Shown: one piece after another, positions 1 through 8,597 of the stretch | Layout of the letters: the number at the start of each line of letters is the position of its first letter | How positions within the stretch are numbered: position 1 is the first letter of the stretch | Origin: Zhengella mangrovi | Lineage (GTDB): Bacteria > Pseudomonadota > Alphaproteobacteria > Rhizobiales > Rhizobiaceae | NCBI RefSeq assembly: GCF_002727065.1 | Contig: NZ_PDVP01000010.1 | Coordinates: 1 to 64,000 of the forward strand | Length of the DNA stretch: 64,000 bases | Direction: 5' to 3' | Position numbers and translations under genes: made by a program | The notes under the pieces: model-generated | What the model saw: only the letters and a program-made list of their open reading frames with translations | The model's database searches: none | Told to the model about the DNA's origin: nothing

Positions 1-651
1 GAACAGGCTCTCGGTGACCACCATGATGGCGCCTTCGCGGTCGCGCTGGCGAATGGCGGCAAGGCGCTCGCGGCAATGCTCGACGTCGTTGTGACGGAAG
101 AGCGAGACGTTGCGGGTGGACGCCTGGGCACCGGTCTGGAGGCAGGCATGGGCCAGCGCGTCCATGACGATGTAATCATGCGACCGGACGAGGCCCTTGA
201 TCACGCCGAAGCCGGCCGACCAGCCGGTGGCGAACAGAAGGGCGTGGTCCATGTGGAGGAACTCGGCGATGTCGCGCTCCAGTTGCACGGAACTCGAGAT
301 ATTGCCCACCAGCGCGGACGAGCCGGCGGAGTGGACGCCAAAGACGCCGATGGCGTCATGGGCGGCCTGGTGCACCGCCGGATGGGCGGAGAGGCCGAGA
401 TAGTCCTGCGAAGCGAAGTTCACGCCTTCTGTGAGATGGCCGGCGTCATCGCGCACGGCGCAGGACGAAGCCGGACCGGTCTCGGTGGCGCGGCCAAACG
501 GCCAGGTGCCGGACTGGCGGCGCGTGTCCTGCCAGCTGAAGAAGGCGTCACAGCGGCGCAGAAGATCGGCGCCCTCCATGACCCTGAAATCACGCATGCT
601 GCCCTGGAGGGCTGCTTCCGGAACGCCGTCGATCGTATTGTAGTTGGACAT
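1..651 (-). CDS. Alpha-oxoamine synthase family PLP enzyme, N-terminal part
   Basis: Reading leftward from ATG at 651-649 gives 217 codons that stay open to the window edge. The protein belongs to the PLP-dependent family that condenses an amino acid with an acyl-CoA (8-amino-7-oxononanoate synthase, KBL, ALA synthase, serine palmitoyltransferase, CqsA). The signature seen is FASQDYLGLSAHP at about residues 79-91, then AGSSALVGN and LERDIAEFLHMDHALLFATG. The PLP-binding lysine lies beyond the edge, so activity cannot be judged. A GGGGATGG stretch precedes the ATG. Which family member it is cannot be told from this half; biotin synthesis and a lipid or signal role are both open. It points away from the histidine kinase gene's start and lies downstream of it on the same strand, separated by a hairpin. 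Confidence 0.8.
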   Translation of the reverse strand, partial: MSNYNTIDGVPEAALQGSMRDFRVMEGADLLRRCDAFFSWQDTRRQSGTWPFGRATETGPASSCAVRDDAGHLTEGVNFASQDYLGLSAHPAVHQAAHDAIGVFGVHSAGSSALVGNISSSVQLERDIAEFLHMDHALLFATGWSAGFGVIKGLVRSHDYIVMDALAHACLQTGAQASTRNVSLFRHNDVEHCRERLAAIRQRDREGAIMVVTESLF

Positions 652-801
652 GGTGCCATCCCCGTTTCTTATTGATGGTTCACTCTAGCGGGGGTGTCCT
701 CAATTTGAGGTAAATGTAGATATTACTGTTTTCTAAATCTCACGGGATGGTAAAAAATCCATCACTGCATCCGAAATGCTACTTATTTGAAGTATATTGG
801 A

Positions 802-830
802 AAATGGATGCGGCGCCTGCATGGCGCCGC
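802..830 (-). terminator. Probable terminator of the histidine kinase gene
   Basis: A perfect 8-bp inverted repeat (GCGGCGCC, loop of five, GGCGCCGC; 810-830) lies about 80 bp after the kinase stop codon. In the minus direction it is followed by a short T-rich stretch (CATTTT). The stem is strong but the T run is imperfect, so termination is likely and not certain. The rest of 652-910 shows no gene. Confidence 0.5.
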
Positions 831-910
831 TTGTCTGCTGCCCCGGTCAGGGGCCTGGTCATCGCCGTAGTTGCGGGCACGAAACCGTACCCGTTTTCGC
901 CGGCCCTGCT

Positions 911-2359
911 TCAGGCGGCAAGGGCCGGTGCGGCATCCTTGCCGGATGCCGTTTCGGCCTGGGGTTCCTCGTCGGCGGAGACCTGCCAGGCCGCCGGTAC
1001 CGTGACGGTGAAGCAGCTGCCCTCGCCAAGGACGCTTTCGACGGAGAGGTGGCATCCCATGGCCTCGGCAAGACGGTAGGTGATCGTCAGGTTCATGCCG
1101 GTGCCACCATACTTGCTCTGCGAGGCGTCGCGACTATCGACCAGGTTGTGGAACAGAGTCCTGATGCGATCCGGGGCAATGCCCTTTCCGGTATCGCGAA
1201 TGGAGACCGTGTAGACCCGGTCGTCTGCCTGTCCGGACGCGCCGCAGGATACGGTGACGAGGCCATCGGTGGTGTTCTCGCCGGCGTTGCGAAGGATGGC
1301 ATCGAGGATCTGGATGAGCCGGTCCTTGTCGGTGACGACGTCTTCGACATCGGGCTCGATGTAGAATTCGATCATGTTGCGGTTTTCCGTGATCACCGGA
1401 CGGGCGCCGTCCAGGGCCATGGAAACCACGTCGGCCAGCCGGCATTCCTCCTGCCGGAACTGCATGCGCCCGGCCTCGATCTTCGACAGGTCGAGGATCA
1501 TGTTGATCAGGCGGAGCAGGTACTGGCCGGCATCGTGGATCTTGTCGACATCGGCCGTCATCTGCACGTCGCCGGCGTCCACCGCGTCTTCCTTCAGGAT
1601 CTGGCTGTAGCCGATCACCGCATTCAGGGGCGTGCGCAGTTCATGGCTCATGCGGGCCAGGAATTCCGCCTTCATGCGGCCGACACGGTCTGCCTTGGCC
1701 ACCGCCTTGCGGAGTTCCTCGGAAGCCTGGCGGCGGCGGCGGACTTCGTTTTCCAGTTCCACGCCGGCATCGAAGATGCGCGAGTAGTAGATGGCCATGG
1801 TGGCGACGTAGGCAAAGCAGGCGACGGTGGAGACCAGGCCGAGGCTGGTCATCGCGTAGCCCGGAATGTCGTTTTCCGGCGGCGCCAGCAAGGTGTAGGC
1901 GCCGAGGAAAAGGGCGAAGCAGCCGGCAAAGATCATCAGCAGGAAGGACTGCAGCCTTTGTTCGCCGCCGATGTAGAAAAAGGACAGGATCGGAATGATC
2001 AGAACCCATGGCAGCGTCGGCGAAGACACGCCGCCATTGTGGTAGCAGCTCCAGAAAATGCAGAAGTTGAGGTTGATCACCGAGATGAGGACGAGTCGAT
2101 CGTAATCGAAGCCGCGCCGGAGCAGGAAGGGGAAAACCCAGAAGCCGGTGATCGACACGGCGAGCCAGAAGGTGTCCAGGCTGGGTGTCGGGTCGACCAG
2201 GAACAGCGCCAGCGGAACCGTGTTGCCGAGGATCGGGCCCATCGTGTGGCTGATCAGGAACATGCGGGCCTGGTTGTAGGCTTCGCGGTCGTTCTTCAGG
2301 TTGGCGGGAATAAAATAGTCCACCAACGCCATGTATTTCTTCGCTACGGTCTCAAACAT
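911..2359 (-). CDS. Membrane sensor histidine kinase (orphan)
   Basis: This 482-residue inner-membrane protein has about six hydrophobic segments (near residues 40-57, 66-80, 87-104, 115-131, 137-157, 172-192), a short coiled linker, then a HisKA dimerisation domain with the H-box MSHELRTPLNAVIGY (phospho-acceptor His239). The C-terminal HATPase_c domain shows DTGKGIA (G1) and GGTGMNL (G2). The N-box region reads LDAILRNAGENT, which departs from the usual NLLSNAxKFT form but keeps the asparagine. There is no periplasmic sensor domain, so the signal is probably sensed in or near the membrane. No response regulator gene is adjacent; the partner must be elsewhere. It shares a 312-bp intergenic region with the divergent outer-membrane protein gene. 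Confidence 0.9.
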   Translation of the reverse strand: MFETVAKKYMALVDYFIPANLKNDREAYNQARMFLISHTMGPILGNTVPLALFLVDPTPSLDTFWLAVSITGFWVFPFLLRRGFDYDRLVLISVINLNFCIFWSCYHNGGVSSPTLPWVLIIPILSFFYIGGEQRLQSFLLMIFAGCFALFLGAYTLLAPPENDIPGYAMTSLGLVSTVACFAYVATMAIYYSRIFDAGVELENEVRRRRQASEELRKAVAKADRVGRMKAEFLARMSHELRTPLNAVIGYSQILKEDAVDAGDVQMTADVDKIHDAGQYLLRLINMILDLSKIEAGRMQFRQEECRLADVVSMALDGARPVITENRNMIEFYIEPDVEDVVTDKDRLIQILDAILRNAGENTTDGLVTVSCGASGQADDRVYTVSIRDTGKGIAPDRIRTLFHNLVDSRDASQSKYGGTGMNLTITYRLAEAMGCHLSVESVLGEGSCFTVTVPAAWQVSADEEPQAETASGKDAAPALAA

Positions 2360-2671
2360 CTATCCGTCCCGCCTTCCCCTGACAGTCCCCACCGGATTGC
2401 ACCGGCACACGGCCGCGCTTCGTATCCCGCGCTAAGCCTTAGACATCGCTGATTGTTTTTACGTTAAACGACCGGTTGTGGCGGTTCCGGCGACAGTCGC
2501 AGGGGTGTTGCGAGGCGCCGAGCGCCATTCGCAAAGGGCTGTTTTTGCAACAAAATTCTGCAATCGGACGGCGCTTAACCGATTGTTAGGTATAAATGAA
2601 GGAATCTCCAAGGGACAGAAGCGGGTCCATGCCGAAGAGTTGGCAGCTCGCTGTGACCGTTGGGGATGAGT
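2360..2671. other. Divergent intergenic region, histidine kinase / outer-membrane protein
   Basis: No gene is seen in these 312 bp. They must hold the promoters of the kinase (leftward) and of the barrel protein (rightward). A TATAAAT box at 2591-2597 is the best -10 candidate for the barrel gene and would leave a leader of roughly 70 nt; no good -35 hexamer was found at the right distance. Confidence 0.5.
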
Positions 2672-3439
2672 ATGTTGAAATATTTCCTGACTGCCGCATT
2701 GATTGCCGCGTCTCCGGCCCTGGCCGACGAGCTCGATCCGGTCGGACAAGGCGCGAGCTGGCACGGCCTCTATGCCGGCGCCATCGCCGGGCTGAGGACG
2801 AGCACGGGGCGGGCCGATCTCGGTCCGATCGGCGGGGTGCTGATCCCGCTCGACGTTTCGAACGGGTTGTTCCCGGGCTCCATCTCCGGAATGAAGGAGG
2901 GGCTGAGCGGCGGCGTGACGGCGGGCTTCAACTACCAGAGCGGCGATTTCGTCGGCGGCCTGGAAGCCGACCTGACGTTCTCCGATTTCAAGATCCGGCA
3001 CACGATGTCGCGCATCGATCCAAACCCGTTCCCGCCCTTCACCGGCCAGGTCACCAATTCCGCCTATGAAACGAAGTTCGGAGCGCTCGCGACCGTTCGC
3101 GTCCGCGCCGGCATGGCGGTGAACCGGACCCTGTTCTACGCGACCGGCGGCTTCGCGGCCGGCAAGGTCACCAACCGCTTCTCGATCTCTATGCCGGGCC
3201 TCGGCTATGCCTCCCCGGACTGGAACGCCAGCGGGATGCGCTACGGATATGTCATCGGCGCGGGCCTCGAGCACAAGATCACCGACAGCGTGAGCGTGAA
3301 GCTCGAAGGTCTCTACGTCGATCTGCAGGACGCCCTGGTGACGGGCACCGACCCGGCGACATTCCCCGGCGAAAGCATCAGCTACCGCTTCAAGAACGAC
3401 ATGATCATCGGGCGTCTCGGCCTGAACGTCGCCTTCTGA
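2672..3439 (+). CDS. Outer-membrane beta-barrel protein
   Basis: A 255-residue exported protein: a Sec signal peptide (MLKYFLTAALIAASPALA, cleavage after ALA) followed by alternating aromatic and polar strands and a C-terminal strand ending GRLGLNVAF, the terminal phenylalanine that the BAM complex reads. This fits the Omp25/Omp31-like 8-stranded barrel group common in Rhizobiales. The ATG at 2672 is chosen because GGGGA ends 5 nt upstream and the signal peptide begins there; an in-frame ATG two codons earlier (2666) is possible. It is a single-gene unit closed by a terminator just downstream. Its exact role is unknown; structural or small-solute functions are the usual assignments. Confidence 0.85.
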   Translation: MLKYFLTAALIAASPALADELDPVGQGASWHGLYAGAIAGLRTSTGRADLGPIGGVLIPLDVSNGLFPGSISGMKEGLSGGVTAGFNYQSGDFVGGLEADLTFSDFKIRHTMSRIDPNPFPPFTGQVTNSAYETKFGALATVRVRAGMAVNRTLFYATGGFAAGKVTNRFSISMPGLGYASPDWNASGMRYGYVIGAGLEHKITDSVSVKLEGLYVDLQDALVTGTDPATFPGESISYRFKNDMIIGRLGLNVAF

Positions 3440-3480
3440 GGCAAGACACCCTTTCAGGAACTGTGCCCGGTTCTGTCCGT

Positions 3481-3511
3481 CCGCCGTGATCATGAGGATC
3501 GCGGCGGTTTT
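3481..3511 (+). terminator. Intrinsic terminator of the outer-membrane protein gene
   Basis: CCGCCGTGATC and GATCGCGGCGG form an 11-bp stem with one G-U pair and a 5-nt loop, followed by TTTT. It begins 42 bp after the barrel gene stop. Confidence 0.85.
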
Positions 3512-4044
3512 CGCTTCTGGCCCCTCCCGATGCCGGGCGCGCTGCCGTCCGTGGCGGCGCTCATGGGCGCCTTGTCCTGTCAATCCCTTATTTATGACCC
3601 GTTCGACCGGGGTATGGCGGTTACCGCCGCGACCTGCCAATCGTGTCCGGGAACGAAGCGCGGAACGGGACCGTGTCCCGCCCCCACTTTGCGAGGTTAC
3701 GAAGCGATTGACCAGCTACACAAACGCGGCAGGTCCGCCCCGGTCGGGGATGGATGACGGCAGTGTTTTCGCTCCGGCCTGATTCGCGATTTGCCCCGTC
3801 GCCGCCCCCTGCCAACACTGGTGACGGACGCAAGGACCCTCTGGCCGGACCGTCCTGCGGTCTGGCCGGAGGGTTTTGTGCGGAAATGTCCGCATTTTCT
3901 CAACCAATCAGCGCACATTTCCTTCGCGCACGCGGGCAATCCGTGATTTCCACCAGGTGCCTGCGCAATTCATTGGAATGCCGGCGCATTAATGCTAAAA
4001 TCGATTAAAGTGTAATATGAATTCCGAAATCAAGGTTCGAGCGC
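3512..4044. other. Gene-free stretch between terminator and LuxR gene
   Basis: About 530 bp without a convincing reading frame; the short frames present have no family likeness, ribosome site or sensible composition. It ends in an AT-rich block (about 3985-4023) that probably holds the promoter of the LuxR-type gene. It also contains a strong terminator at 3837-3877 that has no protein gene in front of it on either strand close by, so an untranslated RNA in 3512-3836 is possible. Confidence 0.5.
3837..3877 (+). terminator. Strong intrinsic terminator without an upstream gene
   Basis: A 16-bp stem (CCCTCTGGCCGGACCG against CGGTCTGGCCGGAGGG, two G-U pairs) with a 5-nt loop runs straight into TTTT at 3874-3877. 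It is 326 bp downstream of the previous terminator and no open gene lies between them on the plus strand. It may end a small RNA; it could also insulate the LuxR gene from read-through. Confidence 0.75.
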
Positions 4045-4797
4045 GTGGGTTTCGTGGCTAAGACTGAAGGGTCGGTTCAGATTGATCAGCTTGTGGTCGG
4101 CTACAGTGATGCTGTCGAAGCCTGCGAGACGGTCTACGATATCCTTCGCGTGCTCAAGCGCATTACGCTGGATCTCGGTTTCCGGTATTTCTCCGTGATC
4201 CGCATGCCTGACGGTCGCACCAGCGATCTCGCCGAGATTTCTCTCGTTTCCAACTATCCGCCGGAACTGGTGCAGGCCTACGACGACAAGAAACTGCTGC
4301 AGACAAGCCCGGTCATCGGTGCGCTGAAGAGCTCGACGATGCCGCATTCGTGGCAGATCGACGACGTCGAACTGACGCGGACCGAAGCCGACGCGGCGGC
4401 GGTCAACGACCTGTTCCGGGAATTCGGGTTGCTGGCGGGAACATGCTTTCCCGTCCATGACACCAGGGGACGGCGGGGTGCGGTCTCCTTCTGCGGCATG
4501 AGGCGTCCCTGTTCGCTGGAGGAGCAGGTGCAACTGGCGTGGTTGTGCAACATGATCTTCCTGAAGGTCGGGGAATCCAAGCCCGAGCACGACCGATCCG
4601 CGCCAAAGCTCACCGACCGTGAACTGCAGTGCCTGAACTGGACGGCTGCCGGGAAGACAAGCCCGGAGATCGCCGTGATCCTCGAATTGTCCGAGCATAC
4701 GGTCAATCACTACCTCGCGTCGTCTGCCCAGAAGCTGTCAGCCGTCAACCGCGCCCATGCGGTCGCGAAGGCACTGCGGCTGGGCATCCTGGAATAG
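4045..4797 (+). CDS. LuxR-family regulator with autoinducer-binding-like domain (LuxR solo)
   Basis: A 250-residue regulator: an autoinducer-binding-type domain (about residues 10-165) and a C-terminal LuxR/FixJ helix-turn-helix (about 186-250, motif LTDRELQCLNWTAAGKTSPE). Of the ligand-pocket residues known from TraR, Tyr79 (TraR Y61) and Trp103 (TraR W85) are kept, but the positions matching W57 and D70 are Leu75 and Ser88 (YPPELVQAY and LLQTSPV). Binding of a standard acyl-homoserine lactone is therefore doubtful. No luxI-type synthase is in the window. The GTG at 4045 has AAGG nine bases upstream; a second GTG three codons later is possible. The single-PAS gene follows after 12 bp and is probably co-transcribed. 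Confidence 0.85.
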   Translation: MGFVAKTEGSVQIDQLVVGYSDAVEACETVYDILRVLKRITLDLGFRYFSVIRMPDGRTSDLAEISLVSNYPPELVQAYDDKKLLQTSPVIGALKSSTMPHSWQIDDVELTRTEADAAAVNDLFREFGLLAGTCFPVHDTRGRRGAVSFCGMRRPCSLEEQVQLAWLCNMIFLKVGESKPEHDRSAPKLTDRELQCLNWTAAGKTSPEIAVILELSEHTVNHYLASSAQKLSAVNRAHAVAKALRLGILE

Positions 4798-4809
4798 GGG
4801 TTCCCCTGC

Positions 4810-5289
4810 ATGTCGATGTCGCATGTTCCGGCGGAATCCGGTTCCTTCAAGGTGGAAATCAGCACATCGCGGTCGCAATCCCGGGCCCAGGGATATCTTG
4901 GAATCGGCAATGACGAGTTGCTGGACGTCCTGTCCCAGTTCGAGCCTTTCGGTCTCTGGCGCCTCGATATCGACGACGGACTGACCTACTGGTCCGACGA
5001 TGCCTACCTGCTGCACGGCATGCGGCCCGCCGAGGGGCCGGTCGACATGGTTCGTGCGGTCCGCGCCTACCATCCGGAAGATCGCGAGCACGTGATGAAC
5101 TGTATCGAGGACGCGATCCGCCGCCGGTCGGGGTTCCGCTATGTCCTGCGGATTTCGATGGCGGGAGCGCCGGTTCGGGTCATCGAGGCGACCGGGCTCT
5201 ACCGGCTCAACGAGGCCGGCCAGCCGGAACTGATCGGGACCTACCGCCAGGTCTCCAAACGGGTGCGATCGGTCGAGATCAACAGCTGA
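4810..5289 (+). CDS. Single PAS-domain protein
   Basis: A soluble 159-residue protein with an N-terminal tail of about 35 residues and one PAS-fold-3 domain (FGLWRLDIDDGLTYWSDDAY through FRYVLRISM... and LIGTYRQVSKRV). There is no output domain, no kinase and no membrane segment. It starts 12 bp after the LuxR-type gene, so the two are likely one unit, and the PAS protein may modulate that regulator or a kinase elsewhere; this is inference. Free-standing PAS proteins are often sensors acting through protein contacts. No cofactor-binding residue is obvious. Confidence 0.75.
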   Translation: MSMSHVPAESGSFKVEISTSRSQSRAQGYLGIGNDELLDVLSQFEPFGLWRLDIDDGLTYWSDDAYLLHGMRPAEGPVDMVRAVRAYHPEDREHVMNCIEDAIRRRSGFRYVLRISMAGAPVRVIEATGLYRLNEAGQPELIGTYRQVSKRVRSVEINS

Positions 5290-5413
5290 TCCGGCCTGAC
5301 GATCCTTCTTCATCATCGTGAGGGGGCCGATCCCGGTCCCGGCGCGTGCCGCCAGGCGTCACCGTTTTTTCACCATGCCGGTTGTTGCGCTGCAAAAAAT
5401 TCCGGCGCGGGGC

Positions 5414-5443
5414 TTGATAATCTAAGCATGCTTATAATATATC
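5414..5443 (+). promoter_or_regulatory. Promoter and palindromic operator of the marR-emrAB operon
   Basis: A perfect 12-bp palindrome TAAGCATGCTTA (5423-5434) sits between a -35-like TTGATA (5414-5419) and AT-rich -10 candidates (TATATC at 5438-5443, 18-bp spacing; TATAAT at 5433-5438 is a better hexamer but too close to TTGATA). The MarR start codon follows at 5450 without a clear ribosome site, so the transcript may be nearly leaderless. MarR proteins bind such palindromes and repress their own operon; that this is the MarR site is inference. Confidence 0.6.
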
Positions 5444-5449
5444 CCGCTC

Positions 5450-5923
5450 ATGAAGACATCATCCACAGAAGGCCTCGGCATCCTGCTGCACGACGCGTCG
5501 CGCCTGCTGCGCAAGCGGTTCGAGTCGCGCACCGCCGAGCATGGCCTGTCGTCGGCGCAGTGGCGCCTGCTCGTTCACGTGTCCCGCGAAGGCGCGATGA
5601 CGCAGGCGCGTCTTGGCGAGCGACTGGAAATCGAACCAATCAGCGTTTCGCGGCTTGTCGACCGCATGGAGCAGGCCGGCTGGGTGGTCCGCAAGGCTGA
5701 CGAGACCGACCGCCGGGTTCGGCTGGTGACGGCGACAGCGAAGACGCAGAAGGTTTTCGAAGAGGTCCGGAGCATCGCCAACGACGTCTACGACGAGGCG
5801 CTTGCCGGCCTTTCGGTGAAGGACCGCCAGGGCCTGATGGGCGCGCTGCGGCTGCTCATCGACAATCTTTCCGACGGCGAATGCGCCGCCGCTTGCGCGA
5901 CAGGAAAACAAGACAATGAATGA
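5450..5923 (+). CDS. MarR-family repressor of the emrAB efflux operon
   Basis: A 157-residue winged-helix regulator. The MarR fold is clear: dimerisation helices at both ends, recognition helix region LEIEPISVSRLVDRMEQAGWV and the wing KADETDRRVRLVTAT. Its stop codon overlaps the emrA start by 8 nt, so repressor and pump are translated together. By family analogy it represses the operon until a phenolic or drug-like ligand binds; the palindrome just upstream is the likely target. Confidence 0.9.
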   Translation: MKTSSTEGLGILLHDASRLLRKRFESRTAEHGLSSAQWRLLVHVSREGAMTQARLGERLEIEPISVSRLVDRMEQAGWVVRKADETDRRVRLVTATAKTQKVFEEVRSIANDVYDEALAGLSVKDRQGLMGALRLLIDNLSDGECAAACATGKQDNE

Positions 5924-7049
5924 CATGTCGGAAATGAAGCCGGAAGCGAAGGCCGAACCACTGCCCCCGTCCAAGCCGAAGCGCGGCAAGGCGCGCCGGC
6001 GCATCCTGATGTTCTCGCTGCCGGTGCTGCTGGCGGCAGGCGGCGCTGCCTACTGGCTGATGAGCGGGCGCTACGAGACGACGGACAATGCCTACCTGCA
6101 CCAGGCGCGCCTGTCGGTCGTCTCCGACCTGTCGGGCCGCGTGGTGACGTCCAAGGTGGCCGACAGCATGCCGGTGAAGGCCGGCGACGTGCTGTTCGTG
6201 ATCGACCAGGAGCCCTACCGTATCGCGCTGGAACAGGCCGATGCGGCGCTCGCCAATGCCCGGCTCGGCGTCGAGCAGCTCAAGGCGGCCTACCGGATGG
6301 CGGTGGCCAACGAGAAGTCTGCCGAGACCGAGGCGGCCTACCGCGACTCCGAGCTCAGGCGGCAGCAGGAACTCTCCCGCAAGGGCGTGTCCGCGTCCTC
6401 GTCGCTGGACAGCGCCCGGCACGACGCCAACAAGGCGCGCGACGCGCTGGCGGCGGCCAAGCAGGGCGTGGCCAATGCGCTGGCCGGTCTCGGCGGCAAG
6501 CCGGACCTGGAAACCGACCAGCATCCGTCGGTCCAATCGGCGCTGGCGGCACGCGAAAAGGCGGCCTACAACCTGTCGCTGACCACCGTGCATGCCCCCT
6601 CCGATGGCGTTCTCTACCAGGCGGCATCCTTCCGCGCCGGCCAGTTCGTGGCCGCGGGCAACCCGCTTTTCGCGCTTGTTGCGACGAATGACTCCTGGGT
6701 GGATGCCAATTTCAAGGAAACCCAGCTTTCCGGCATCAAGACGGGCGAAAGCGCGGACGTGGAGTTCGACAGCTATCCGGGCCAGACGTTCAAGGGACGC
6801 GTGGCGGCGATCGGGGCGGGAACCGGCGCGGAATTCTCGCTGCTGCCGGCGCAGAACGCCACCGGCAACTGGGTCAAGGTGACCCAGCGCGTGCCGGTGC
6901 GCATCGCGCTCGACAAGTCGGATGCCCTGCCGGACCTTCGCTCCGGCCTGTCGGCCAAGGTGAGTGTCGATACCGGCCGCAAGCCTCTCTATGCCGCCTG
7001 GCTTCCCAGTGCCTTCGCCGGAGAGACGGATGATGGCGCCGGCAAATGA
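5916..7049 (+). CDS. emrA: EmrA-type periplasmic adaptor of a multidrug efflux pump
   Basis: A 377-residue HlyD/EmrA membrane-fusion protein: cytoplasmic N-terminal tail, one transmembrane anchor (about residues 28-50), the conserved RYETTDNAYL after it, a lipoyl half-domain, a long alpha-helical hairpin (about 110-200) and the second lipoyl and beta-barrel parts (VHAPSDGVLYQ, SWVDANFKETQL). It would join the inner-membrane pump EmrB to an outer-membrane channel; no TolC-like gene is adjacent. It overlaps marR by 8 nt and emrB by 4 nt. Confidence 0.92.
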   Translation: MNDMSEMKPEAKAEPLPPSKPKRGKARRRILMFSLPVLLAAGGAAYWLMSGRYETTDNAYLHQARLSVVSDLSGRVVTSKVADSMPVKAGDVLFVIDQEPYRIALEQADAALANARLGVEQLKAAYRMAVANEKSAETEAAYRDSELRRQQELSRKGVSASSSLDSARHDANKARDALAAAKQGVANALAGLGGKPDLETDQHPSVQSALAAREKAAYNLSLTTVHAPSDGVLYQAASFRAGQFVAAGNPLFALVATNDSWVDANFKETQLSGIKTGESADVEFDSYPGQTFKGRVAAIGAGTGAEFSLLPAQNATGNWVKVTQRVPVRIALDKSDALPDLRSGLSAKVSVDTGRKPLYAAWLPSAFAGETDDGAGK

Positions 7050-8581
7050 GTGCCGCGACAGAAACGTTTGAGGAAGTCCCGCATCGCGGGCTGATCACGC
7101 TGTCGATCATGCTCGGCACCATCATGCAGGTGCTCGACACGACGATCGCCAACGTGGCGCTGCCCTCGATGCAGGCCGACCTCGGGGCGTCGCAGGACAC
7201 GATCACCTGGGTGCTGACCTCCTACATCGTGGCGGCGGCGATCATGACGCCGCTGACCGGCTGGCTGTCCGACACGTTCGGGCGCAAGGAACTGTTCCTC
7301 ACCTCCATCGTCGGCTTCGTCGTCACCTCCATGGCCTGCGGGCTGGCCTGGAGCCTGGAGACGATGGTGCTGTTCCGCCTGCTCCAGGGCCTGTTCGGCG
7401 CGGCCATCGTGCCACTGTCGCAGACCTTCCTGCTCGACATCAACCCGCGCGAACGCCACGGGTCCGCCATGGCCATGTGGGGCGCCGGCATCATGGTCGG
7501 ACCCATCATCGGCCCGACGCTGGGCGGCTGGCTGACCGAGACCATGAACTGGCGCTGGGTCTTCTTCATCAACCTGCCGGTCGGCATCCTGGCCTTCGCC
7601 GGCAGCGCGGCCTACCTGCCCGCGATCGCACGGCGGGTGCGCAATTTCGACTTCTTCGGTTTCGCCATGCTGTCGCTCGGCATCGGGGCGCTGCAGATGA
7701 TGCTCGACCGCGGCGGCGAGGTGGACTGGTTCTCCTCGACGGAAGTGTGGATTGAGCTGTTCCTTGCGATCACCGGCTTCTGGGTCTTCTGCGTGCATAT
7801 CGCGACGGCGGAGGATCCGTTCATCGATCCGAAGATCTTCAGGGACCGGAATTTCGTCACCGGGCTCGTCTTCATCTTCGTCATCGGCATCATCCTGCTG
7901 GCGAGCCTCGCGTTGCTGCCGCCGATGCTGGCGCGCATCTTCGGCTACCCGACGATCACGACGGGCCTCGTCATGGCGCCGCGCGGCGTCGGCACGATGA
8001 TCTCGATGATCCTCGTCGGCCGGCTGGTGCGCACCGTCGACGCGCGCCTGCTGGTGCTCGCAGGGCTCGGGCTCGCGGCGGCGTCGCTGTGGATGATGTC
8101 CGGATTCTCGCCGCAGATGGACGATTCGCTGGTGATCATCTCGGGCGTCGTCCAGGGGCTGGGCCTGGGCCTTGTCTTCGTGCCGCTGTCGACGGTGGCC
8201 TTCTCGACGATGGAAGCGAAATACCGTGCCGATGGCACCAGCCTGTTCTCGCTGACGCGCAACATCGGTTCGTCGATCGGGATCTCGCTCGTCTCCGTGG
8301 TGCTGACGCACAACGTGCAGGTCAACCACACGGAGTTGTCGGCCTTCATCAACCCCTACAACCCGAACCTCGTGCACCTGTCACCGCAGGCGGCGGCGGG
8401 CGATCCGACGATGCTTTCCATCGTCGACCTGATCGTCAACCAGCAGGCGCTGATGATCTCCTACGTCAACGATTTCCTGCTGATGATGGTGGTCACGCTG
8501 ATGGCGGTGCCGCTGGCGCTGATGCTGCGCAAGCCGCGCGGCGCGACCATGGCGGCGCCGGCCGCGCAGCACGCGGAGTGA
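7046..8581 (+). CDS. emrB: EmrB-type drug:proton antiporter, DHA2 family (14 TM)
   Basis: A 511-residue major-facilitator protein of the 14-helix DHA2 type. Seen are motif D1-like LDTTIANVALP near helix 1, motif A GWLSDTFGRKE and antiporter motif C around GPIIGPTLGGWL. The start overlaps the emrA stop as ATGA, showing translational coupling. With EmrA it would export hydrophobic compounds using proton flow. The operon ends here, 16 bp from the convergent gli gene. Confidence 0.93.
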   Translation: MSAATETFEEVPHRGLITLSIMLGTIMQVLDTTIANVALPSMQADLGASQDTITWVLTSYIVAAAIMTPLTGWLSDTFGRKELFLTSIVGFVVTSMACGLAWSLETMVLFRLLQGLFGAAIVPLSQTFLLDINPRERHGSAMAMWGAGIMVGPIIGPTLGGWLTETMNWRWVFFINLPVGILAFAGSAAYLPAIARRVRNFDFFGFAMLSLGIGALQMMLDRGGEVDWFSSTEVWIELFLAITGFWVFCVHIATAEDPFIDPKIFRDRNFVTGLVFIFVIGIILLASLALLPPMLARIFGYPTITTGLVMAPRGVGTMISMILVGRLVRTVDARLLVLAGLGLAAASLWMMSGFSPQMDDSLVIISGVVQGLGLGLVFVPLSTVAFSTMEAKYRADGTSLFSLTRNIGSSIGISLVSVVLTHNVQVNHTELSAFINPYNPNLVHLSPQAAAGDPTMLSIVDLIVNQQALMISYVNDFLLMMVVTLMAVPLALMLRKPRGATMAAPAAQHAE

Positions 8582-8597
8582 AACGCCATCCGGGCGC

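Noticed and set aside
3530-3757. Small frames in the gap before the LuxR gene, and a tRNA-like GTTCGA at about 3598
   Set aside because: Frames lack start signals and likeness. The TTCGA stretch does not pair as a T arm and no acceptor or anticodon arms fit around it.
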